The position numbers and the translations under genes were made by a program. The notes beneath the pieces are model-generated. The model did not search any database, was not told the origin of the DNA, and saw nothing but the letters and a program-made list of their open reading frames with translations. DNA of 64,000 nucleotides. Origin: Candida dubliniensis CD36. Taxonomy: Eukaryota; Ascomycota; Pichiomycetes; Serinales; Debaryomycetaceae. Positions 1 through 9,539 of the stretch are shown piece by piece (positions within the stretch are counted from its first letter, which is position 1; each line of letters opens with the position of its first letter). The DNA lies in NCBI RefSeq assembly GCF_000026945.1, contig NC_012863.1, positions 897,501 to 961,500 of the forward strand. Direction: 5' to 3'.

Positions 1-421
1 ATGAGTATGGGGTTTTGTTACAAATGTTGGAGGGAAGAATGAAAGGAGGAGGAAGGGTGAAACGCGGAGCAAACAAATCATACAACGACGCACGAAAACT
101 AGTCAGGTTTGTGTGACCTGCAACTATATTAAACTTAGAGATACATCTTATATGGTACTACTACTACTTTGTTTAATTGTAAAAGGTTTGTCTAACTAAA
201 GTTCAGTTGTAATTGTGGTTTGGATAAATAATTCTAAAATTGTCGATAGGATACAAATTTTAAGCAAAACCCAACCCAAAGAACCAGAACAAAATAGATT
301 TGAAGATGTGGATACAAACAGGTATCAACTAGATATACAATAAATCAAATACAATCTTACTTAATCACATTGGTGCTTGTATATTCTTCGCTTATCTCTA
401 TTTACAGATTTTGTTTTTTTT
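1..421. other. Intergenic DNA at the left edge
   Basis: AT-rich DNA at the 3' side of COA1. No reading frame with coding character is present; the ATG at position 1 opens only a 13-codon frame. It is probably the 3' untranslated and spacer DNA between COA1 and a gene left of the window. Confidence 0.5.
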
Positions 422-1021
422 TTACATTAAATCAAAATTTGGTTCCTTTGTCAAATCAACAACTTCCTTTTTCCCATCTCTTTCAACTTCTAATACAAAT
501 TGATGAACATCAAAAGGATGAGCTTTAGATTCTCTAGTAGCATTTAATTTAACTACTCCATTACCTTTAGAACCTTTCACAGAAAATTCAATATTTATTA
601 TCCCTTGAACAGTATTCAATTTCCCCCAAATCCATGGCCAACTAGAACTATAATCAATATCTTTACCTAAAAGTTCAATCGATGGTTGAGAACGTCTTAA
701 AAAATATAATGATGAAGTTATAATTGGTGATTGGGTTTTTTCATAATTGAAAATAGCAATACATGATAAAGTTACCCCAATGGCATAAACAAACAAATAA
801 CGACGATTAGTTTTTTTTTTAGAAAATGGATCAGGTAATTCTCTATCAATTGTAACTGGTGGTTTATAATCGGCTGATGTTACATGTGGATGAGGGATCG
901 AAGTGGAAGATTCTGGTGCTGTTGTTGCAGATTTTTGAAATATTATAGATGTTGTTTTGAAAAATCTCCTAACAGTGATTGCAGGTTTTGGGACCAACCC
1001 CATTAATTGTCTCGAAATCAT
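422..1021 (-). CDS. COA1: Coa1-like cytochrome c oxidase assembly factor (mitochondrial inner membrane)
   Basis: A 199-residue protein of the length expected for yeast Coa1, which works early in complex IV assembly together with Mss51, Cox14 and Shy1. The N-terminus is basic and Ser/Thr-rich without acidic residues (RRFFKTTS near 19-25), as in a mitochondrial presequence. A single membrane span lies at about 73-91 behind a KKKTNRR stretch. The C-terminal half (about 100-195) has the Coa1/Tim21-type fold pattern: small residue-rich start, the SWPWIWGKLN patch, then alternating strands. It is divergent from TFB1, with 212 bp between the start codons. The call rests on family resemblance recognised by eye; Tim21-like import proteins share the fold and are the main alternative. 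Confidence 0.75.
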   Translation of the reverse strand: MISRQLMGLVPKPAITVRRFFKTTSIIFQKSATTAPESSTSIPHPHVTSADYKPPVTIDRELPDPFSKKKTNRRYLFVYAIGVTLSCIAIFNYEKTQSPIITSSLYFLRRSQPSIELLGKDIDYSSSWPWIWGKLNTVQGIINIEFSVKGSKGNGVVKLNATRESKAHPFDVHQFVLEVERDGKKEVVDLTKEPNFDLM

Positions 1022-1233
1022 TTATTGTTGGAAGTCAAACAAGTCTTGTTTAAAAAGTTTACATTTTTATGATCAAAAATTTTTCGTCCTTTATTTTATT
1101 TTATTTTTTTTTTTTTTGCTCTCATTCAAAGCCCACGCGAGGAAAAACTTGTAAGCAAAGATCAATTGAATTCTAATCTCTCTTTGGTAGGTGCTTATCT
1201 GTATCATTGCATTACTTTTCCCTTAGCTTCAAG

Positions 1234-3252
1234 ATGGATATAATTAGAGGTGCATGTTCAGTTGATAAAGTTGGAGGGATGGTGTATATCAGAGAAGATT
1301 TAGCACCGCTGATGTTGGAATGGAAACCAATTGATGAACAAGAAGAGGATAGAGCAATTTCAATACCATTGAATTCTTTAACCACATTACAAAGTACAAA
1401 GGAGACTTCACCGAAAATGATCCTAAAAATCGTATACAAATTAACCTCTGGTCCATCTAATTCAGAGGAAACTAATAACAATGAAGAAGAAAAATCATTC
1501 AAATTGATATTCACCAATAGACCAACGATGAACACTATTAAAGATTCTCTACAGACAATTGTTGCTAGATCAAGAACCAGAGTAGAAGGTACTAGTACAC
1601 CAACACCAGCACTTGGATCAATGACACAAGCTGACTCCACTAGAGATTCAACATCAACACCAATACCTGCATCATCATCATCACCATCAGGAACATTAAA
1701 TACTTCATCATCATTACTATCATTAGCAGCATCACAATCATTATCTGATGCAAACTTGTTGAAAAATTTCGAACTACAGCAGAAACTTTTACTAGAAGAC
1801 CGTGAATTACGTGATATTTTCACTAAATCAGTCATGCAATTTAAATTGTCACCACAAATATTTTGGTCATCAAGATTAAATCAATTACGAACTTTTGCCT
1901 TGACAATATCTCAGCATAAAGGTCCATATAATGTGTTGAGTACAATTAAACCAGTGGCAACATCTGATAATCAAGTGAATGTTAATGTTACGCGTGATAC
2001 CATTAATGAAATATTCACCATTTATCCAATTATAAAGAAAGCTTTTGATGATTTGGTTCCCAATAAGTTTAGTGAAGGGGAATTTTGGTCGAGATTTTTT
2101 AATTCTAAATTATTTAGACGATTAAGAGGAGATAAGATTAGTATCAGCAATAGTCGAGGAGATGTTGTATTGGACAAATATTTGTATATAGATCAAAACT
2201 ATCAAGATAAATTACAAAAATCATCTGCTTCAGAAAAGGGAGAAACAGGGGGTTCAGAAAATGATGTTGCAATACCGGAGACTCCTCATGTTAACAAGTT
2301 TCTTGATTTGATGGGGAATCAACAAGATAATTCCCAAAAATTGGGGAATAGACCAGATTTTACTATGCGTTATGATGATGAAGAGACAAATTTGGATAAT
2401 AATAATAATAAGAAGAAACCAGCTTTAGGGAATGAAAATGAAATGATCATATTAATGAAAAATATGAACCGATTATCATCGAAAATGATGAGCATGAGTT
2501 CTGCTAAAGAAGTAGAGAAACCACAAACAACCACCATTGATGGGTTATCTGCTGCTGAAATTAATGAATATGAAGAAGAATTAGATTTACATGATTTAAA
2601 TGATTTTGAAAATTTACAATATATAAAATTAAATATTAATCCTGATATTGCCAAAGGAACCAATATTGATCATGATTCAAATACCAATAATGAAATTTCT
2701 CAAGATGAATTACATAAATATTTACAATCTCAATCATTTCATGGACAAATAGAATTAACTGAAACTTATACTTCGAAAAGTGAAGAAATTGAGAAAACTT
2801 CAATGGAAATAGCCATGCTTATTAAACAAAATTTCCGAACATTTAAATTGATTAATAAAGAAAATGATATTACTGGAACAAATATTGTTCCTAATTCTTT
2901 AATACAAGAAATTATTACTTATAATATTACCATTATTGAATTTTTATCTCATTTTTGGAAGATTTTTTTACATGGGAATAATCCTGGTCAATTAAAGAAA
3001 ATATTTACTAGTTTAAAAAATTGTCAATCTGGTTTAATAGAATTAGAAAATAAAGCTATTAATCAATTCAAATCTATGGATATATTAGAGAAAAATCAAA
3101 AATTACAAGATAAAGTTTTAAAAGATTTTGTATCATGTCTTCAACCGATGAAAATAGCATTGGATAAGGCATGTAATGAATATGTTGAAGCAGTAAGGAA
3201 AGCTAAACCAGAATTAAATGAAAATGGTAAACGTCCATTACCAGAGGAGTAA
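1234..3252 (+). CDS. TFB1: TFIIH core subunit Tfb1 (p62)
   Basis: A subunit of TFIIH, needed for RNA polymerase II initiation and nucleotide excision repair. The 672-residue frame starts at ATG 1234 (MDIIRGACSVDKVGG); an in-frame ATG 27 bp upstream would add residues without family support. Residues about 1-115 match the PH-like domain that contacts activators and Rad2/Rad4 (KVGGMVYIREDLAP, then the LKIVYKL strand). Two BSD-type segments follow, the first around RDIFTKSVMQFKLSPQIFW and the second around EGEFWSRFFNSKLFRRL. The C-terminal third is helical and binds other core subunits in the family. The linker at about 115-170 is Ser/Thr-rich. A CTG codon at 1309-1311 lies in the PH domain (D-L-A-P-x-M) and would be Ser in this clade. 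Confidence 0.93.
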   Translation: MDIIRGACSVDKVGGMVYIREDLAPLMLEWKPIDEQEEDRAISIPLNSLTTLQSTKETSPKMILKIVYKLTSGPSNSEETNNNEEEKSFKLIFTNRPTMNTIKDSLQTIVARSRTRVEGTSTPTPALGSMTQADSTRDSTSTPIPASSSSPSGTLNTSSSLLSLAASQSLSDANLLKNFELQQKLLLEDRELRDIFTKSVMQFKLSPQIFWSSRLNQLRTFALTISQHKGPYNVLSTIKPVATSDNQVNVNVTRDTINEIFTIYPIIKKAFDDLVPNKFSEGEFWSRFFNSKLFRRLRGDKISISNSRGDVVLDKYLYIDQNYQDKLQKSSASEKGETGGSENDVAIPETPHVNKFLDLMGNQQDNSQKLGNRPDFTMRYDDEETNLDNNNNKKKPALGNENEMIILMKNMNRLSSKMMSMSSAKEVEKPQTTTIDGLSAAEINEYEEELDLHDLNDFENLQYIKLNINPDIAKGTNIDHDSNTNNEISQDELHKYLQSQSFHGQIELTETYTSKSEEIEKTSMEIAMLIKQNFRTFKLINKENDITGTNIVPNSLIQEIITYNITIIEFLSHFWKIFLHGNNPGQLKKIFTSLKNCQSGLIELENKAINQFKSMDILEKNQKLQDKVLKDFVSCLQPMKIALDKACNEYVEAVRKAKPELNENGKRPLPEE

Positions 3253-3381
3253 CTTACTAAACTTATTGATTTAAAAGTAATTTCAGATTAGATCGTATAG
3301 GCATAAATATATCGAATGGATGTACTATTTAGATTGATATTATTAGTATATACTTGGAAGGAGGTGGGGGAGGGAAGGAGA

Positions 3382-3771
3382 CTATATCTTACATAACAAT
3401 CCAAGCCAATGAAACTCGTCAACATATTTATCAACATGAACCAAATTACAGGGGAACAACAGATTAAATTTCCTAGCTAATGTACTTGACTCTTCCAGTC
3501 TTTCAATCAAACATAACATATCAGTAATATCAAATTCATCAATTAATAAATCAACAAAATCAACCATAAGTCGATTAAATTTTATATTCTCAGTATTAAT
3601 ATTCAGTAATAATTCTTTATTAAAAATCATTATTATTTGTTTAATATTTTTATCAATTTGATCAGTGAATATACCATATAATTTAATATTGCCAATTTCA
3701 ATAATTAAACATTGTTGTTTCTCAGTTGTCGTTGTTTTGGTCGTGGTGGTGGTGGTGATAATTGGAGGCAT
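3382..3771 (-). CDS. Unrecognised small protein with alpha/beta pattern (roadblock/longin-like?)
   Basis: A 129-residue frame. A Thr-rich leader (about 6-16) precedes an alternating hydrophobic pattern (CLIIEIGNIKLYGIF, then IKQIIMIFNKELLLNI, then LMVDFVDLLIDEFDI). This resembles a small roadblock/longin or similar alpha/beta fold, but no family was recognised. The start is uncertain. About 160 bp upstream on the same strand another ATG (3931) opens a short frame containing GTATGT and GTAAGT, which look like 5' splice sites; however, no 3' AG in the correct phase was found, because an in-frame TAA lies just after the only good CAG. Treat the N-terminus as provisional. The 3' ends of this gene and TFB1 face each other 129 bp apart. 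Confidence 0.55.
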   Translation of the reverse strand: MPPIITTTTTTKTTTTEKQQCLIIEIGNIKLYGIFTDQIDKNIKQIIMIFNKELLLNINTENIKFNRLMVDFVDLLIDEFDITDMLCLIERLEESSTLARKFNLLFPCNLVHVDKYVDEFHWLGLLCKI

Positions 3772-4378
3772 TACGTAGTCATAGATACCAAGTTATATCT
3801 GTAGCAAGATTATGCGAATATGAACAATTTATAAACTTACTATTGTCAGTGGTCTCAACAGTATTTAATAATGGAATATTTGATGTCGATGACATACGAG
3901 AATTTGATTGTAAATTTTGATTAAGATTCATAACGGGCTATGAAAAAAATTATAACAAGAACAAGAACAAGGAGGCGGGGGTGTTTAATAATGAACAAGA
4001 GCTAACTAACTTTAGTGTAAGAAGCAAAGGAGAAGGAATAGGATATAATTAAAAAGAAAATATTAAACAGTTCTTGTAAGGTGATTAACACTCCTGATGG
4101 TATTCATAACAAAAATGAATGATGATGATGATAATCCCCCGAAACAAATAATAAAGTATGACAGCGCATTGTTTATTTCTTAATAAGGAAGTTTTAGCAA
4201 TGCGCCTGGATTATGTAATAAATCGTGACATCAAAAATTATTTGTCACTGAGAAGAAGAAGAAGAACCACAAAAGAGCTTTTGGAAAAAATTAATCTGTG
4301 GTATAACTGTGATGAGATGAGGTAACAACTACTCATTTAATTTGACTATACATAAACAAACAAACAAACAAACAGAGA
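3772..4378. promoter_or_regulatory. Divergent intergenic region upstream of the small gene and ECM1
   Basis: About 600 bp between two divergent genes. It contains a (CAAA)n-type run just before the ECM1 ATG and the putative upstream exon or uORF on the minus strand described for the left-hand gene. No recognised regulatory motif. Confidence 0.4.
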
Positions 4379-4942
4379 ATGGCAAAGAAAATTTCAAAAC
4401 ATAGTAGAGCTGCTAGAAGAGGATTAATAGACACAGATACTAATAATGAAGCTAAATCATTAGAATCAATTCCAAGAGAGAAAAGTGATGTTAAAAAATC
4501 CATCATTAGAACTACCATCAAGAATGAAAATTTGTTAAATAAAAAACTCGAATTATCCAAGATAAAAAAATCAACCAACAAAAAGAAAACATCAGCATTG
4601 AAACATAAACTTGAACGATCAGATAAATTAAGTGGGGTATTAGCTACCAAAATCGATCAAAGTATAGCAAGAGCGAAATATGTTCAAAATGCTCGTAAAT
4701 CTGGATGGGATAAAACCAATCAGAATATAACATTGGAAAATCATCTAGCTGAAGAGTTGAAATCTGCTAGTGGTCTTGGTGAAAAGAAGAAAGAGTTGAC
4801 ACAAGAAGAACTTGATAAAATTGAAGAAGATGAATATGTAAAGAGTATTTTTGCAAAGAAAGAGGAACAACAAGAAAAGGAAACTCCAAATAGTTCATTG
4901 GGTAATAACAGATTTGCTTTGTTGAATGATATTGAGGATTAA
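4379..4942 (+). CDS. ECM1: Ecm1-like pre-60S ribosome export/biogenesis factor
   Basis: A 187-residue very basic protein. The first residues (MAKKISKHSRAARRG) and an internal segment (SRAKYVQNARKSGWDKTNQ) match the pattern I know for S. cerevisiae Ecm1, a non-essential nucleolar/nuclear shuttling protein bound to pre-60S particles and linked to their export. Order seen: basic N-terminus, Lys-rich middle (ELSKIKKSTNKKKT), the conserved SIARAKYVQNARKSGWD block near 97-115, and an acidic C-terminal tail (about 135-165). The tail ends with NRFALLNDIED, similar to the NRFGVL-type ending of yeast Ecm1. Its 3' end is 354 bp before the CNE1 start. Confidence 0.88.
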   Translation: MAKKISKHSRAARRGLIDTDTNNEAKSLESIPREKSDVKKSIIRTTIKNENLLNKKLELSKIKKSTNKKKTSALKHKLERSDKLSGVLATKIDQSIARAKYVQNARKSGWDKTNQNITLENHLAEELKSASGLGEKKKELTQEELDKIEEDEYVKSIFAKKEEQQEKETPNSSLGNNRFALLNDIED

Positions 4943-5296
4943 GCTTGTTAAGAGGGGGGGGGCGATACTGGGTATATTAATAGATAGAGTAATGTACGTC
5001 ATATTGGGCATTGGAGAATGACTTTAAGAATTCACTGGAATGATTTGATTTTCTTATATGTGTAGTATTATTTCACTGATATGAAACATAATTTAAGCTA
5101 TGTTTTTATTATATGAAGTGGATCTTAGTTCCTCTCCATCAGTCCAATCTAAACAATATGCCACGCGCGAGTGTATAAGGAGCAATTTTTTTTTTTTTTC
5201 AGTCAAAAAAACTCATTGCCACTTTTTATACAACCAATTCATAAGGGTTTCAATTCAGATCAACAACGTTTATTTACAAATCAAAAGTGTTGAATC
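4943..5296 (+). promoter_or_regulatory. CNE1 upstream region
   Basis: A 354-bp spacer with a G8 run just after the ECM1 stop and a T-rich tract near 5189-5200. A frame at 5100-5300 that crosses it has no coding character and was not accepted. Confidence 0.4.
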
Positions 5297-7015
5297 ATGA
5301 AATATGCATTAGTGTTGTTACTTTCATTGGTACACGCAACAGTTAAATATGTTCCATTTGATAAAACGCAATTAGATCCTTTATCATTTTTTGAACAGTT
5401 TGATTATCCATCTTTAAAATCATCGCCCTGGAAACTATCAACTGCCAAAAAATTTGATGAAGGAAGAGATGAAATAGTTCGTTATACTGGTGAATGGAAA
5501 ATTGAACCTTCAACTTCTAAATATCCTGGTTTAGAAGGTGATCTTGGATTAGTTATGAAATCAAGAGCTTCTCATTATGCCATTTCTTATAAATTACCTC
5601 ATGAAGTGACAAATAGCAACAAAAACCAAGATTTAGTACTTCAATATGAAGTAAAATTACAACAAGGTTTGACTTGTGGTGGTGCTTATATAAAATTATT
5701 GGATAGTTCACCTTCTGGTTATAAATTCTTCAATTCAGAAACACCGTATCAAATAATGTTTGGTCCTGATGTTTGTGGCAGTGAAAACAAAATCCATTTC
5801 ATTATAAGAAAACAACTCCCCAATGGTACAATTGAAGAGAAACATTTGAAACATAAACCAATGGCAAGAACAAATGAATTGACTAATTTATATACATTAA
5901 TTGTTAAATCAAACCAAGATTTCGAAATTAGAGTCAATGGACAAGTTGCCAAAGCAGGGAATTTATATAATAATCAAAAATTATTCACACCTCCATTTGA
6001 ACCACCAAAAGAAATTCCTGATGTTAATGATAAAAAACCAGATGATTGGGATGATCGAGCATATATTCCTGACCCCACTGTTGAAAAACCAGAAGATTAT
6101 GAGTTGAAACATGAATACCCTCAAGTTAGAGATCCAAATGCTGCTAAACCAGATGAATGGGATGAACTGGCACCAAGGTATATTCCTGATCCCGATGCTG
6201 TCAAACCTGAAGATTGGAATGACAATGAAAAAGAGTGGGAACCACCATTAATTGTTAATCCTAAATGTGCTACTGGTTGTGGACCATGGGAAGCACCATT
6301 AATTCCAAATCATGATTACATTGGTCCATGGTTCCCACCTGATATTAAAAACCCAAATTATAATGGTATTTGGACACCAAGATTAATTCCCAACCCTGAC
6401 TATTATGAAGTGAAAACTCCAGGGAAATTAGATAAACCAATTGGTGGAATTGGATTTGAACTTTGGAGTATTGAAAGTGATATTTTGTTTGATAATATTT
6501 ATTTAGGGAATTCCATAAAGGAAGCTGAATTAATTGGTAATACTACATTTACCATAAAATACGAATTAGAAGCTGATCAAAGACGTGAAAATAAACCCCG
6601 AGCTAAAAATGAACCTGTGGCACCACCACGAAATTTTGAAGATATAATCCGTGATGATTCTATTTCTACACTTCAACAATTTCTTATTTTCATCAAATTA
6701 TTTTGGTTAAGACAATATGTTCAATTAAAAGATTTTTATTTTGAATTAATGTTGGATCCTATAGGATTAGTCACAGCAAATCCATTGAAAACTTTAGTGT
6801 ATGCATTTTTGTTTTTGTTTTCATTTACGATATTTTTTGGGTTTGCAAGTACAGTGATGTTCTTACTACAAGGAGGCGAGGTGTTTGGAAGTACTACAAC
6901 TGATCAAAACAACACTGAACGTGTATCAAACGCAGAAGAAATTGAAATTCCTAGCAGCAATGTACAGAAAATAGAAATTCTTGATGAACAAATACATGTG
7001 AGACAAAGGAAATAG
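5297..7015 (+). CDS. CNE1: Calnexin, ER lectin chaperone
   Basis: Type I ER membrane chaperone for monoglucosylated glycoproteins. It starts with a short signal peptide (hydrophobic core YALVLLLSLVHA). The lectin half (about 20-240) carries the family GLTCGGAYIKLL and YQIMFGPDVCG blocks with the expected Cys pair. The proline-rich arm (about 241-375) has four type-1 motifs (KPDDWDD, KPEDYEL, KPDEWDE, KPEDWND) followed by four type-2 motifs (EWEPPLI, GPWEAPLI, GPWFPPDI, GIWTPRLI), the calnexin order. The lectin domain closes with GFELWSIESDILFDNIYLG. A membrane span lies at about 496-523, and a 50-residue acidic cytosolic tail ends RQRK rather than a KKXX signal. Residue 291 is a CTG codon in the third type-1 motif, where Ser fits better than Leu. 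The protein probably assists folding of secreted GPI proteins such as those encoded next door. Confidence 0.95.
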   Translation: MKYALVLLLSLVHATVKYVPFDKTQLDPLSFFEQFDYPSLKSSPWKLSTAKKFDEGRDEIVRYTGEWKIEPSTSKYPGLEGDLGLVMKSRASHYAISYKLPHEVTNSNKNQDLVLQYEVKLQQGLTCGGAYIKLLDSSPSGYKFFNSETPYQIMFGPDVCGSENKIHFIIRKQLPNGTIEEKHLKHKPMARTNELTNLYTLIVKSNQDFEIRVNGQVAKAGNLYNNQKLFTPPFEPPKEIPDVNDKKPDDWDDRAYIPDPTVEKPEDYELKHEYPQVRDPNAAKPDEWDELAPRYIPDPDAVKPEDWNDNEKEWEPPLIVNPKCATGCGPWEAPLIPNHDYIGPWFPPDIKNPNYNGIWTPRLIPNPDYYEVKTPGKLDKPIGGIGFELWSIESDILFDNIYLGNSIKEAELIGNTTFTIKYELEADQRRENKPRAKNEPVAPPRNFEDIIRDDSISTLQQFLIFIKLFWLRQYVQLKDFYFELMLDPIGLVTANPLKTLVYAFLFLFSFTIFFGFASTVMFLLQGGEVFGSTTTDQNNTERVSNAEEIEIPSSNVQKIEILDEQIHVRQRK

Positions 7016-7848
7016 AATGTGTATAGAAGTGAATTAATTCAAATTTGAAATATCAAAACAATGTGGCTTTCGATTTAGGTTAGTGTAACGAGACACGTTT
7101 TCGGGAAAACAACGCCAATCAAGTCTTATACTTAACCCAGCATGCTCGAATTAGTACGATGTGTGGAGAACGCAAGCCGCCTTAAAGCTTGAAATAGCAA
7201 GTTGTTTTTTTAGTCCCCCCCCCCTGAAACTGAAGCGTAGCTGGCACAAATGTGGCTTGTTCCAATTTAGGGCAATGAATTACCATATTAAGAATAGTAA
7301 TCTTCCAGCAAACAAGTGAAGGAAATAGTGAACACTTAGTGTAAAACGATATCAGAGTTATTGGACGATGTTGATTGGTATTCTAAAATATTTAGGTTTA
7401 GGTAAGACCGATACTGGACTCTAACTCTAAAGAATTGCAACTTAAAACATTTTGTAAATCTCAATACCAAACATCAACTGAGTGTGGGAGTTATGAGATT
7501 ATTCTTTTTGAGTGGATCTTTTTTTTTTTTTTTTCAATTGTTGAATCAATATTGCTATAAAACACTTTGTAATTGTTTAGTCATTTGGCTTGTTTGTTTT
7601 TTTTTAGTCTAAAAATACTTTTTTTAGAAGAATTTTTCAAACCTGACTAAAAACTATTCTCCATTGTTATTATTCCTATAAACTAGTAGACTAATGAAAA
7701 TATTGAAAGTAATAACAGTTATGGAAATGGCACTCATGGAAACCTTAATATTTCTTGTACCTCAGGTTTTAAAGTAGTTCTTAGTAATGTTTAATTGATC
7801 ATTCAATATGCTACTAAACTGTTGAGGGTTCAACTTCCATAATGACTA

Positions 7849-7856
7849 TGACGTCA
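7849..7856. promoter_or_regulatory. CRE/ATF-type site TGACGTCA upstream of PGA31
   Basis: Perfect 8-bp palindrome 808 bp before the PGA31 start. In yeasts, Sko1 and other ATF/CREB bZIP proteins bind this core. Binding here is inferred only. Confidence 0.45.
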
Positions 7857-8540
7857 GTGATGGGTGGAAATGCTACCTGCAGGTCAAAAAAAGAAATAAT
7901 AATAATAATCTCTATTTCCGAGATCTTGCAGATTTCGTTCTGTTTTGTTTCTCTCAATTAGTTGCCTCGGACCATATTCTTTGTATCATACATATCAAGC
8001 CACTGTAGTATAATTAGATTAACTAACATGTGCTGTAGAGGACAGGCTGGTAAATGGCTGGTGTAGTATTGATTCATTCGTGCCACCACTTTTAAAAAAG
8101 ACAAACTAAATTAACTAAAGTGCGTCACTTTTGCCAAATGCCAAGACTTTGCCCACACTAACAATATTCACCATGACACTGATGACGGTTATGAGATAGT
8201 TGTCAATGTTTAAATGTTCCTTCTCCTTCTTCCCCCAAAATTATAATCGTTTTTGTGTAAATAACCAAAAGAAGGACTTTGCAATTGTTTGATTTTCTAT
8301 ATTTAGAAACATTTACTAAAAAATTAACCATACAATACTATATTCTATTCTACCTTTTTTAGACATATATTGTACAAAATTGTCATCAACGTCATCATGT
8401 ATGTATAATGTACTAAGTCAGTAATTACTATGAATAGTTTTATAAACAAACAAGCAATTCAATAGAGTACTTGTTTTTTTAGAAGGAAAAGGCTAGTGAT
8501 TAATGAAATTTCATATGTGTTTGCAAGATTTTCCGAATAC

Positions 8541-8548
8541 TATATAAA
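8541..8548 (+). promoter_or_regulatory. TATA box of PGA31
   Basis: TATATAAA 116 bp before the PGA31 ATG, in a context (CTATATAAACC) nearly identical to that in front of RHD3. Confidence 0.6.
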
Positions 8549-8663
8549 CCCTGGGATATCTTTGTCTTCTGTTAATTGCTATCCTTTCTTTTTTTTTTTT
8601 TTTTCAATATCAATCAACTTTTGATTACATTTACATATACAAAAATATCTTATTTGCTACATA

Positions 8664-9539
8664 ATGAAATTTTTAACTGCTGCTTCCTTATTAACTTTGT
8701 CCTCCTCAGCTTTAGCTGCCATTAAAGACATTCAATTATATGCTCAATCTTCCAACAATGAAGTTAACGACTTTGGTATTTCCTCCCAACACGAAGGTGC
8801 TGCTTTGAACTACTTATTCTTGGCTGCTCCAGGTGTTGCTCAAAATTTGAAATACGATGACGAAACCAAATCTATTTTTGCTGAATTGAAAACTGCTTCT
8901 TCCACTGTCAGACAACCATTGAATGTTGGTAGTACTGTTCTTCAATTAGGTGGTAGTGGTGATGGTGTCAAAGTTGACATTGCCGAAGATGGTACTCTTA
9001 CTTTTGATGGTTCTGACTCTGTTGGAGCTGCCAAGAACATCAACGATCCATACAACTACTCCGAAGATTCATATGCTGTTGTTAAAGGTGTTGATGGAGC
9101 TATCCCAATCAAAATTGTGGCTAAATTCACTGGTGACAATAAAGAATCTGGTTCTTCTTCTGCTCCAGAACCAACTGCTTCATCATCTGAATCTCCAAAG
9201 GAAACTCCAGTTTACAGCAACAGTACTGTCACCCTTTACACCACTTACTGCCCATTATCTACCACCATCACTTTAACTGTCTGTTCTGATGTTTGTACTC
9301 CAACCGTCATTGAAACTTCTGGTTCAGTCACTGTTTCTTCAGTTCAAGTTTCTTCCGGTACTCCTGCTGCTTCTTCTGAAGCTGCCCCACCAAAAACCAC
9401 TGTTGACTCAGTCAGCAAACCAGCTCCATCTGGTGACAAACCAACTGCTGCTGTCACTTCATTCGAAGGTGCTGCTAACGCCCTCACTGGTGGATCAGTT
9501 GCTATTGCTGTTGCCGCTGCCATTGGTTTGGTCTTCTAA
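8664..9539 (+). CDS. PGA31: Secreted GPI-anchored cell-wall mannoprotein Pga31
   Basis: A 291-residue surface protein. The signal peptide ends near SSALA (about 19). The conserved domain (about 20-155) is shared with the next two genes: IQLYAQSSNNE, the EGAALNYLFL block, LKYDDETKSIF, then AAKNINDPYNYSEDSYAV with an N-glycosylation site. A Ser/Thr/Pro stalk contains a Cys module (TTYCPLSTTITLTVCSD, then VCTPTVIETSG) found in many Candida wall proteins. The C-terminus (FEGAANALTGG followed by a hydrophobic tail) is a GPI-attachment signal with the likely omega residue at the AAN/G region. It is the first of three tandem paralogues. The family is known for abundant or condition-dependent wall proteins; no enzymatic function is evident. 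Codon use is strongly biased, which suggests high expression. Confidence 0.92.
   Translation: MKFLTAASLLTLSSSALAAIKDIQLYAQSSNNEVNDFGISSQHEGAALNYLFLAAPGVAQNLKYDDETKSIFAELKTASSTVRQPLNVGSTVLQLGGSGDGVKVDIAEDGTLTFDGSDSVGAAKNINDPYNYSEDSYAVVKGVDGAIPIKIVAKFTGDNKESGSSSAPEPTASSSESPKETPVYSNSTVTLYTTYCPLSTTITLTVCSDVCTPTVIETSGSVTVSSVQVSSGTPAASSEAAPPKTTVDSVSKPAPSGDKPTAAVTSFEGAANALTGGSVAIAVAAAIGLVF

Larger units (their letters stand above)
7016..8663 (+). promoter_or_regulatory. PGA31 upstream region (1.65 kb)
   Basis: No coding frame. It holds a perfect CRE-type TGACGTCA at 7849-7856, a TATATAAA box at 8541-8548 and a T-run (about 8588-8605) just upstream of the start. The first 200 bp after CNE1 (7080-7200) are less AT-rich than the rest; I could not assign them to a known RNA gene. 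Confidence 0.5.

Noticed and set aside
1212..1835. 207-codon minus-strand frame inside TFB1
   Set aside because: Antisense shadow of Ser/Thr-rich coding sequence; TFB1 on the + strand is clearly the gene.
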